A stretch of 8,798 bases of DNA from Clostridiales bacterium (lineage in GTDB: Bacteria > Bacillota > Clostridia > Oscillospirales > JAAYOS01), in contig JAAYMG010000005.1 of NCBI GenBank assembly GCA_012521525.1, forward strand, positions 1-8,798. The letters run 5' to 3'. Each line of letters begins with the position of its first letter. Within the stretch, counting starts at the first letter, position 1. Below are positions 1 to 5,640 of the stretch, piece by piece. The notes under the pieces are model-generated. The model saw only the letters and a program-made list of their open reading frames with translations. It was not told the DNA's origin and made no database searches. The translations under genes were made by a program, and so were the position numbers.

Positions 1-2
1 AC

Positions 3-278
3 AAAGACATCTATTCTGATGATTTTTGGTACTTGGAGATTTTCAGCGAAACCGCATCCAAGTACAATGCGATACAGTTCCTTAGGCAAAAATACGGATT
101 TGAAAAGCTCGTGTGCTTCGGAGACAATCTGAACGACCTTCCGATGTTCGCCGGCTGCGATGAATGCTATGCGGTAGCGAATGCCAAGCCGGAGTTGAAG
201 GAAAGGGCAACTGCTGTGATAGGCAGCAATGATGAGGACGGTGTGGCACGCTTTATTGAAGAGAATTTATTGATATGA
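3..278 (+). CDS. HAD-IIB (Cof-type) phosphatase, C-terminal fragment
   Basis: This is the last 91 codons of a HAD-superfamily hydrolase; the reading frame is open to the left edge, so the N-terminus with the nucleophile Asp lies outside the window. The visible part has the C-terminal half of the Rossmann core. A conserved Lys in a SKYNAIQFL segment corresponds to HAD motif III (the family form is SKG-A-L). A FGDNLNDLPMF segment is motif IV, GDxxND, whose Asp residues bind Mg2+. The tail, with VANA-P-LK and ending in DGVARFIEE, is the normal end of Cof-like proteins. Family members dephosphorylate sugar phosphates, pyridoxal phosphate or flavin precursors in the cytoplasm; the substrate cannot be told from this part. 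No obvious terminator follows. Family assignment is firm, substrate unknown. Confidence 0.85.
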   Translation, partial: KDIYSDDFWYLEIFSETASKYNAIQFLRQKYGFEKLVCFGDNLNDLPMFAGCDECYAVANAKPELKERATAVIGSNDEDGVARFIEENLLI

Positions 279-456
279 ATGTTATGAAAACAGCTCTTGT
301 TCATATAAATAATACCATATTTGACCCTGAGGGCAGCCTTATGTGCAGATTACAATTACCATAGCTGCTGTCATATTTGATACTAATTGACTATTTGTGT
401 AGTGGTGCAGTTCCTATTTGCATTTCCGAATTTGTGATTGGAGGACGGCTATAGTT

Positions 457-1806
457 ATGGATATCAGCATCGATACATCTAAAATCGTTATTGAGACCGA
501 AAGGCTGTTGCTGCGTCCGTTTAATGAATCTGATTTGACCGACTTCTATAACTACGCTTCTGTCCCGGGCGTCGGAGAGATGGCGGGATGGCCGCACCAC
601 GATTCGATCGAAACCTCGAAACGCATTTTGAAATCATTTATTGACGAAAAAGAAGTTCTGGCGATTTTTCACAAGGCCGACAAAAAGGTCATAGGCTCGC
701 TTGGACTCCATTGGTCGTGGGCAAATAGTGACGACAGGTATAGAGATCTGAAGGTCAAGGAAATAGGGTATGTACTCTCGAAGGATTATTGGGGTCAGGG
801 TTTGATGCCCGAAGCCGTTAAAGCCGTAATTGACTATGGATTCAACACACTCGGACTTGATGCTTTCAGCTGCGGTCACTTTATAGAAAACGATCAGTCA
901 CGCAGAGTCATAGAGAAGTGCGGATTCACATTTGTCAAGCGCGGAGAGGTATATTCAAAGCAGCTTCAGCGCAGCTTTGAAGATATGAGATACATATTAT
1001 TGCGCTCATCATGGAATACCGATCCCCTGGCTGATTATTATGCAAACTATGATGAGAACGGTCGCCTGGAATCAAAGCATGGCCAGGTGGAATTTCTGAC
1101 GACGATGCGATACATCAGGAGGTACCTTGCGCCTGGTGCCAGGGTCATCGAAATCGGTGCGGGGACAGGACGATATAGCAGGGCAATTGCCGATATGGGC
1201 CATGAAGTCGAAGCCGTAGAGCTGTTTCAAAGTAACATCGATATATTCAACAAACTGCGCAGACCTGAGCAGAAAATAAATATATACAAGGGTAATGCTC
1301 TTGATTTGTCTGTTTTTTCAGACGGTGAATTTGACATCACATTGCTCCTGGGCCCGCTGTACCATCTCTATACCGAGACTGATAAGAAAAAGGCGATCGA
1401 AGAAGCCCTTAGAGTCACGAAAACCGGCGGAGTGGTTTTTGCGGCATACTGTATCAGCGACGGCAGCATCGTAAGAAGCGGATTTCAGAGAAAAGCTTTC
1501 GACATATCCGAATACATCAGGAGGGGGAAGATCGACCCTGAAACGTTCGCCACACGCTCCGAGCAGGAGGATATATTTGAGCTCGTCCGCAAGGAGGACA
1601 TCGATCGCCTGATGAGCGGCTTCAACGTGGAGCGCCTTCATTATGTGGCGACAGATCTTTTCACGAATTATATGCGGGATGTAGTCGATACGATGACCGA
1701 CGATGAGTTCGCGCTATACCTGCGGTATCATTTCGCTGTATGTGAGCGGGCGGATATGGTGGGCATCACTCATCATAGTTTGGATATTTTCAGGAAGAAG
1801 GAATAA
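457..1806 (+). CDS. GNAT acetyltransferase - SAM methyltransferase fusion protein
   Basis: A 449-residue two-domain protein. Residues about 10-185 form a RimJ/RimL-like GNAT (Acetyltransf_3) domain: it opens with IETERLLLRPF, and has the acetyl-CoA loop YWGQGLMPEAV at 111-121 and the C-terminal ENDQSRRVIEKCGF element at 144-157. Residues about 190-449 form a class I SAM-dependent methyltransferase: motif I VIEIGAGTGRYS (230-241), the acidic end of strand 2 in VEAVELF (251-257), and LLLGPLYHLY (296-305) followed by EALRVTKTGG. The frame is continuous, with no stop or slippery site between the domains. I chose the ATG at 457, preceded by GGAGG at 440-444 with a rather long 12-nt spacing; an in-frame TTG at 418 would only add 13 residues unlike the family start. 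Both domains act on unknown substrates; protein N-terminus, aminoglycoside-like or small-molecule acceptors are all possible. The following gene begins 82 nt later, so co-transcription is possible. Confidence 0.88.
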   Translation: MDISIDTSKIVIETERLLLRPFNESDLTDFYNYASVPGVGEMAGWPHHDSIETSKRILKSFIDEKEVLAIFHKADKKVIGSLGLHWSWANSDDRYRDLKVKEIGYVLSKDYWGQGLMPEAVKAVIDYGFNTLGLDAFSCGHFIENDQSRRVIEKCGFTFVKRGEVYSKQLQRSFEDMRYILLRSSWNTDPLADYYANYDENGRLESKHGQVEFLTTMRYIRRYLAPGARVIEIGAGTGRYSRAIADMGHEVEAVELFQSNIDIFNKLRRPEQKINIYKGNALDLSVFSDGEFDITLLLGPLYHLYTETDKKKAIEEALRVTKTGGVVFAAYCISDGSIVRSGFQRKAFDISEYIRRGKIDPETFATRSEQEDIFELVRKEDIDRLMSGFNVERLHYVATDLFTNYMRDVVDTMTDDEFALYLRYHFAVCERADMVGITHHSLDIFRKKE

Positions 1807-1876
1807 TCAGGTACATCAGAATGTAAGTAAAATTCGCTTATTAGTGTGATTTCGAGCAGAGTGAGTACAGGAAGTA

Positions 1877-1883
1877 GAGGTGG
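1877..1883 (+). promoter_or_regulatory. Ribosome binding site deciding the alcohol dehydrogenase start
   Basis: GAGGTGG lies 5 nt before the ATG at 1889. It overlaps the in-frame GTG at 1880, so the GTG cannot be the main start. The resulting N-terminus (MRDFTYHAPTEVIFG) matches the usual beginning of BDH/YqhD-type enzymes. Confidence 0.6.
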
Positions 1884-1888
1884 ATCGG

Positions 1889-3052
1889 ATGAGAGACTTT
1901 ACCTATCATGCTCCCACAGAGGTGATCTTCGGGCGTGGAGCGGAGCATCAAACCGGTCAGGTCGCAAGGAAATATGGCGCAAACCGAGTTTTGGTGGTAT
2001 ATGGTCAGGGAAGCGTAGTCCGCAGCGGGCTTCTGGACAGGGTATGCAAGACCTTCGAAGAAGCAGGGATCTCATATAGACTGTTAGGAGGAGTTGAGCC
2101 TAATCCCCGCCTTGGATTTGCCCGCGATGGAGTGAAGACGGCTATAGATATGAAAGCCGATATGGTAGTCGGTGTAGGGGGCGGAAGCGTCATAGACACC
2201 GCCAAAGCGATCGCCCATGGAGCGGCAAACCCCGATATCGACATATGGGATTTTTGGCTCAGGAAACAGACGGTCATGAAGAGCATCCCTGTCGGAGCGG
2301 TTTTGACCATACCCGCCGCGGGAAGCGAAATGAGCGATTCTGCGGTATTGACAGATGAAGAAACACAAGAAAAAAGGGGACTGAGCACCCGGTTTAACAG
2401 GCCGGCTTTTGCCATCATGAATCCGGAGCTTGCCGCAACGCTGCCGGTATTTCAGGTAGCCTGCGGTGTAACAGATATCTATATGCACACCCTGGAAAGA
2501 TACTTTTCTCCGGTGACCGGCAATGACTTTACGGATGAAGTGGCGGAAGCGCTTATGCGGGTCGTTATTCGAAACGGAATACGCGCTGTAAAGGATCCAA
2601 CCGATTATGATGCCATGAGTGAGATCATGTGGTGCTCAAGCGTCTCCCATAACGGGATCACAGGCCTGGGAGGGGAGAAGGACTTTTCCGCCCACCAGCT
2701 AGGGCAGGCTATCGGCGGGATATATGACAAGGCCCACGGAGCGACACTTTCCGCCGTTTGGGGGAGCTGGGCGTGGTATGTATATAAAACTGACCCGGCC
2801 AGGTTCGGGGAATACGCAAGAAACGTATTCGGAGTGGGTACTGCGGAAGCCGGTATAGAGAAGACGATAGAGTTCTTCAAAGAGTTGGGTATGCCTGTGT
2901 GCTTCAGCGAGCTTGGTATCGGCGTCTTGTCTGATGCGGAGCTGGAAGCGCTCGCTGTCAAATGCACATACGGCAAGACGAGAACGATTGGATGTTTCAG
3001 GGTTCTTGACTATGATGATATACTCAACATTTATAAGGCGGCTAACAGGTAA
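1889..3052 (+). CDS. Iron-containing alcohol dehydrogenase, YqhD/butanol dehydrogenase type
   Basis: A 387-residue group III metal-dependent alcohol dehydrogenase, full length for the family. The N-terminal dinucleotide domain carries VGVGGGSVIDTAKAIA (94-109), whose GGGS loop binds the NAD(P) phosphates. The C-terminal helical domain holds the metal ligands Asp196 and His200 (in GVTDIYMH), His269 (in DFSAHQLG) and His283 (in DKAHGATL). The same four positions bind the catalytic metal in E. coli YqhD, offset by about two residues. The enzyme should reduce aldehydes such as butyraldehyde to alcohols with NAD(P)H in the cytoplasm, or detoxify aldehydes; sequence alone does not give cofactor or chain-length preference. 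It follows the fusion gene by 82 nt with no clear promoter between, and ends about 100 nt before a rho-independent terminator. Confidence 0.93.
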   Translation: MRDFTYHAPTEVIFGRGAEHQTGQVARKYGANRVLVVYGQGSVVRSGLLDRVCKTFEEAGISYRLLGGVEPNPRLGFARDGVKTAIDMKADMVVGVGGGSVIDTAKAIAHGAANPDIDIWDFWLRKQTVMKSIPVGAVLTIPAAGSEMSDSAVLTDEETQEKRGLSTRFNRPAFAIMNPELAATLPVFQVACGVTDIYMHTLERYFSPVTGNDFTDEVAEALMRVVIRNGIRAVKDPTDYDAMSEIMWCSSVSHNGITGLGGEKDFSAHQLGQAIGGIYDKAHGATLSAVWGSWAWYVYKTDPARFGEYARNVFGVGTAEAGIEKTIEFFKELGMPVCFSELGIGVLSDAELEALAVKCTYGKTRTIGCFRVLDYDDILNIYKAANR

Positions 3053-3075
3053 ACCGCTCATATGCCTATATTTTT

Positions 3076-3126
3076 CGATGGGGTATATAATATCACTGCC
3101 TATTATCGATATTACCGAGGCCATCG
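3076..3126 (+). other. Imperfect long hairpin in the 3' region of the alcohol dehydrogenase transcript
   Basis: CGATGG (3076-3081) pairs with CCATCG (3121-3126). Inside it GGTA (3082-3085) plus ATATC (3090-3094) pair with GATATTACC (3108-3116), leaving a TATA bulge and a GAGG internal loop, about 15 bp in all. It has no T-run of its own and lies just before the terminator at 3156-3183. It could shield the mRNA 3' end or be a decayed element; a role is not shown. Confidence 0.3.
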
Positions 3127-3459
3127 AGCAATGTGTTCCAAGGAAACCGCAAACGAAATCGCCGTTTTGAGCGGCGATTTTTTGTATGCGACAATGCTAT
3201 CAGCGGTTTGGTTGTCAGCGTATCTTTTTATCCATTTATGTCCGTTGGGATATTCAGCTTTCATAGCTTCCATAAACCAATCATATCTTTCTCTTCAAAG
3301 AGTGTTATTATCAGATCATAATCATGTTGGTGATCACTGTTTTCACAGTTTCGTGATTTGCACAGCAAATTCGTCCAATAATCTCATTTTTCCTCCACGG
3401 AACACCAAATCACTTGCCAAGGCTGGAAAGGCTATGCTGTTATCAATCGGTAACTTATC
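3112..3459 (-). pseudogene. Probable frameshifted remnant of a small protein gene
   Basis: On the minus strand three successive open stretches in different frames read as one protein-like chain. The first is open from 3459 and has a GGAGG (3396-3392) four bases before an ATG at 3387; it gives MRLLDEFAVQITKL and stops at 3343. A second frame continues with CENSDHQHDYDLIITLF. A third continues with RERYDWFMEAMKAEYPNG and on through WIKRYADNQTADSIVAYKK. Two frame changes, near 3345 and 3295, would join them. The third frame stays open to a TAA at 3112, but that last part runs through the terminator stem and is probably not original coding sequence. I do not recognise the family. The region is also open on the plus strand (3062-3463), but that reading crosses the terminator and looks unlike a protein. 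Status as a remnant is an inference. Confidence 0.35.
3156..3183 (+). terminator. Rho-independent terminator after the alcohol dehydrogenase
   Basis: A perfect 9-bp stem AAATCGCCG (3156-3164) / CGGCGATTT (3172-3180) has a 7-nt loop and runs into TTTTTT (3178-3183). It sits about 100 nt after the dehydrogenase stop and reads in the plus direction. Confidence 0.85.
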
Positions 3460-3528
3460 TTAAATATGAATTTGCCTGCCAGATATTTAGAATCAGCCAA
3501 GTTATATTGGAAATCGATCTGATCGGGT

Positions 3529-3557
3529 TTGCCTTGTTTCAATGATTTAAGTATAAT
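3529..3557 (+). promoter_or_regulatory. Sigma-A promoter for the radical SAM gene
   Basis: TTGCCT (3529-3534), a 17-nt spacer and TATAAT (3552-3557) form a good vegetative promoter. Transcription would begin near 3564, leaving a leader of about 105 nt before the radical SAM start. The leader includes a weak 5-bp hairpin (3596-3600 with 3615-3619) and a 14-bp tandem repeat. Confidence 0.6.
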
Positions 3558-3623
3558 TTATTACATAGAGTGACATAGTTTTGGTTTTGAGACCGGAAGC
3601 AAGGTACGATTGGGGCTTCTATA

Positions 3624-3651
3624 GATATAAGTTTATTGATATAAGTATATA
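3624..3651 (+). repeat. 14-bp tandem repeat in the radical SAM leader
   Basis: GATATAAGTTTATT (3624-3637) is followed immediately by GATATAAGTATATA (3638-3651). Eleven of 14 positions match. It ends six bases before the ribosome binding site (AGGGGT, 3657-3662). It may be simple AT-rich slippage or a protein site. Confidence 0.5.
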
Positions 3652-3671
3652 GCGACAGGGGTTAAAATGAT

Positions 3672-4652
3672 ATGATAAAATTCAGCAGACTGGGTTCATG
3701 CGGCATCATCACAAACTATTTTTGCTCATCCAAATGCAAACACTGTATGTATGCGAGTTCGCCGAAGTGGCCGAAGGATTATATGGAAGCCGACTTGGCG
3801 GATGAAGTGTTCAAAACATTAGCTGGACATGGGTGCGGCAGTGTTCATATAGGCGGCGGTGAACCCCTGCTCCGGCCTGATAAGCTTTTTCCCGTTTTGG
3901 CGGCGGCCGCAAGAAACGATATCTACATAGAGTACATCGAAACGAACGCATCATGGTACAAAGATGACGAACATGCAAAAGAAGTGATCGGCAAGCTAAA
4001 ACAGCATCGGGTACATACTCTCCTGATATCCATTGACCCGTATCACAATGAATATGTCCCGTTTCGCAAGGTAAAGCAGCTGATTGCCGCATGCCGCCGT
4101 TACAATATGGAAGTCTTTCCATGGCAGATGGAGTTTTGGGACGATCTTGCGGCCGTGGGTGATGATGCGGTCGTCCATTCCCTTGATGAATATGAAGAGG
4201 TCTTTGATGAAGGATATAAGCTAGGGTTGGCGAGAAGGTATGGCCTTAACCTGCGGGGAAGGGCGCTGCAGACATATAAGCACTACCTTAATGACCAGCC
4301 TGTAAGGGAAATCCTTGACCGCTCGTCCCCCTGCAGGGAGTTGTTGGGGATCCATCATTTCCATATCGATCTGTACGGCAATTTTGTCCCGCCGGCCTGT
4401 TCGGGGTTGGCTCTGGACTTCAGGGACGCGGTAAACGGTGCGGCTCCCGAAAAATATCCGGTTTACTACGCCCTGGCTACGAAGGGGATCAAGGGTCTGT
4501 ATGAATATGCGGTAGAGCATCATGGATATACACCGAAGGATCATTGCAAAGGGAAATGCGACCTCTGCTACGTTATCCGTGAGTATCTCGTGATGCAAAG
4601 AAATCTCGTGTTGCCTGACCTTCAGCCCACATGGCATTACATGTATATGTGA
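3672..4652 (+). CDS. Orphan radical SAM enzyme with cysteine-rich C-terminus
   Basis: A 326-residue radical SAM protein. Cys18, Cys22 and Cys25 form the canonical CxxxCxxC that binds the [4Fe-4S] cluster cleaving S-adenosylmethionine. The SAM-binding GGGEPLL follows at 61-67, then ETNASW (90-95) and SIDPYHNEYVP (120-130), consistent with the MoaA-like TIM-barrel core. After the core, Cys221, Cys243, Cys292, Cys296 and Cys299 (CKGKC-LC) could hold an auxiliary Fe-S cluster. The spacing resembles, but does not match, the SPASM pattern. The substrate is unknown; no precursor peptide or partner enzyme is seen nearby, which argues against a simple RiPP cluster inside this window. Start at ATG 3672 has AGGGGT nine bases upstream; an overlapping ATG-ATA-TGA mini-frame begins at 3667. 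The gene has its own promoter and stands alone. Confidence 0.88.
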   Translation: MIKFSRLGSCGIITNYFCSSKCKHCMYASSPKWPKDYMEADLADEVFKTLAGHGCGSVHIGGGEPLLRPDKLFPVLAAAARNDIYIEYIETNASWYKDDEHAKEVIGKLKQHRVHTLLISIDPYHNEYVPFRKVKQLIAACRRYNMEVFPWQMEFWDDLAAVGDDAVVHSLDEYEEVFDEGYKLGLARRYGLNLRGRALQTYKHYLNDQPVREILDRSSPCRELLGIHHFHIDLYGNFVPPACSGLALDFRDAVNGAAPEKYPVYYALATKGIKGLYEYAVEHHGYTPKDHCKGKCDLCYVIREYLVMQRNLVLPDLQPTWHYMYM

Positions 4653-4681
4653 TCCGAAACGGGAGCGAATATACTCACAGT

Positions 4682-4760
4682 CTATTACGGTAAGATTTCA
4701 ATCCTTCGATTCAATAAATCCGCTATTCCGGTTAGATTTCATCCTTAGATACAATAAGAC
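4682..4760. repeat. Two imperfect direct repeats of about 39 bp
   Basis: Unit 1 (4682-4720) and unit 2 (4723-4760) both run CTATT-CGGT-AGATTTC, then ATCCTT-GAT-CAATAA. By hand alignment they agree at about 32 of 39 positions with one gap, at a period of 41 bp. No third unit is seen on either side. They lie between the radical SAM stop and a large hairpin, and probably reflect an old tandem duplication in non-coding DNA. Confidence 0.65.
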
Positions 4761-4815
4761 CTCCTTTTGCTGATATAGGCGCAGGTTCCCCAACTGCGCA
4801 AAGCAAAAGGGGGTC
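4758..4815. other. Large hairpin upstream of the kinase-iPGM operon
   Basis: GACCTCCTTTTGCT (4758-4771) pairs with AGCAAAAGGGGGTC (4802-4815) over 14 bp, with one G-T wobble. A nested 6-bp stem, GCGCAG (4779-4784) with CTGCGC (4794-4799), closes a 9-nt loop. Neither strand has a T-run after it, so it is not a standard terminator. On the minus strand one arm is a perfect AGGAGG. It lies before the promoter at 4887, so it is not in the operon's leader. A small RNA, a 3' processing structure of the radical SAM mRNA, or a protein-binding cruciform are possible. Confidence 0.6.
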
Positions 4816-4816
4816 A

Positions 4817-4830
4817 TGTCATAAATGACA
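4817..4830. promoter_or_regulatory. Perfect palindrome, possible operator
   Basis: TGTCATAAATGACA is a perfect inverted repeat of two 6-bp arms around AA. It starts two bases after the large hairpin and ends 56 bp before the -35 box of the kinase-iPGM promoter, a position suited to an upstream regulator dimer. The regulator is not known. Confidence 0.4.
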
Positions 4831-4886
4831 AGCAGGGTTTGACGCATATCAATTGGTCCCGTGCAAAAACGCAGTATAACAAACAT

Positions 4887-4915
4887 TTGACCGATCCAAA
4901 AAGAAGGCATATAAT
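4887..4915 (+). promoter_or_regulatory. Sigma-A promoter of the kinase-iPGM operon
   Basis: TTGACC (4887-4892), a 17-nt spacer and TATAAT (4910-4915) are near consensus. Transcription would begin near 4922, giving a leader of about 128 nt. A weaker TTGGTC-16-TATAAC pair lies just upstream (4853-4880). Confidence 0.7.
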
Positions 4916-5049
4916 TGAATTGCTTCATAAATCGTAGAAAAAAGGCAGTTCATAGTACATTAAGAGGTATTTTGCAAGTCGGATAATCAAAGTTGAAAGG
5001 TTATATATACTGCGATTGCTTGTAATTAATATCCATATAACAAAGGTCA

Positions 5050-5586
5050 GTGAGAGGCTTGAACATCATACTTATCGGGATGCCGGGAGCGGGAAAAAGT
5101 ACTATAGGAGTTTTACTGGCAAAGGCGTTGGGCATGAGATTTATCGATACGGATATAGTCCTGCAGGAACAGGAAAACAGATTGCTGCATGAAATTATCA
5201 GCACGGACGGGATCGAACGATTCCTGGAAACTGAAGAAGCTGTCGTATCAAGCCTTAAACCAGAAAACTCCGTTATTGCAACCGGGGGCAGTGTCGTCTA
5301 TTCCTCGAAAGCCATGAACGCCTTGAGGGGAGCGGGCATTTCCGTTTTCCTCTATGTACCGTTTGAAGAGATCGAAAGAAGATTGAAAAATATCAAAACA
5401 CGCGGCGTCGTGATCCCTGAAGGGAAAAGCTTAAAAGATGTTTATGAGGAGAGAATGCCGCTTTATATGGCTCATAGCGATATAAGGCTTGACTGTACCG
5501 GTAAAGATATTGAAACAGTCGTTGCTGAAGCAATAGAAGCTCTTAAAAAATACTCTTACGCTCATTATCCCGTAATCATAGAATGA
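5050..5586 (+). CDS. Shikimate-kinase-fold P-loop kinase, substrate site altered
   Basis: A 178-residue cytoplasmic nucleoside monophosphate kinase-like protein, most similar in layout to shikimate kinase (AroK/AroL). It has Walker A GMPGAGKST (10-18), the DTD strand end (33-35), the adenine/lid region with Arg118 (KTRGVV), and R-PLY at 135-139. Two shikimate-site hallmarks differ. The usual FR-xx-E, whose Arg binds the carboxylate, reads FLETE, so Leu59 replaces Arg. The usual GGG loop reads GGS (79-81). The lid lacks the common RPLL. So it belongs to the family, but shikimate may not be its substrate. The start is uncertain: the GTG at 5050 has only a weak AAAGG close by, and a TTG at 5059 would give MNIILIG, the more usual family start. 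It heads an operon with iPGM 54 nt downstream. Confidence 0.8.
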   Translation: MRGLNIILIGMPGAGKSTIGVLLAKALGMRFIDTDIVLQEQENRLLHEIISTDGIERFLETEEAVVSSLKPENSVIATGGSVVYSSKAMNALRGAGISVFLYVPFEEIERRLKNIKTRGVVIPEGKSLKDVYEERMPLYMAHSDIRLDCTGKDIETVVAEAIEALKKYSYAHYPVIIE

Positions 5587-5627
5587 TAACAAGTAAATCA
5601 TACTATCACTATTTTGTGAAGTAAGTC

Positions 5628-5633
5628 AGGAGG
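5628..5633 (+). promoter_or_regulatory. Ribosome binding site for iPGM
   Basis: A perfect AGGAGG sits seven bases before the GTG at 5641 and supports that GTG as the start. It is much stronger than the site of the upstream kinase, so the mutase may be translated more efficiently than the kinase from the shared mRNA. Confidence 0.7.
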
Positions 5634-5640
5634 AAAATAC

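Noticed and set aside
275..364. 29-codon frame overlapping the HAD stop by ATGA, starting MNVMKTALVHINN
   Set aside because: The ATGA overlap is suggestive, but the only upstream purine run is 12 nt away and the peptide resembles nothing I know. It may be a chance frame or a decayed gene end.
387..418. TTGACT at 387-392 as a promoter for the fusion gene
   Set aside because: The -35 box is good, but no acceptable -10 lies at 16-18 nt spacing (only GTTCCT or similar).
3062..3463. 133-codon plus-strand open frame after the alcohol dehydrogenase
   Set aside because: It has no ribosome binding site, runs straight through the terminator hairpin, and its composition (Cys-, His- and Ser-rich) is unlike the neighbouring proteins.
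3596..3619. Possible riboswitch in the radical SAM leader
   Set aside because: Only a 5-bp stem with a 14-nt loop can be drawn, and no known aptamer motif is visible.
3684..4652. RiPP maturation cluster around the radical SAM enzyme
   Set aside because: No short precursor-like gene with a ribosome binding site, no peptidase and no dedicated exporter lies beside it. The EamA transporter is 2.7 kb away, convergent and separately promoted.
4698..4928. 76-codon minus-strand frame between the radical SAM gene and the kinase
   Set aside because: It covers the promoter at 4887-4915, the large hairpin and the tandem repeat, and has an unlikely composition with no good start site.
4779..4937. Plus-strand frame reading KTQYNKHLTDPKRRHIIELL before a stop
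   Set aside because: It reads rather like protein but has no ATG or GTG start, begins inside the hairpin, and overlaps the operon promoter. It is too weak to call even as a remnant.
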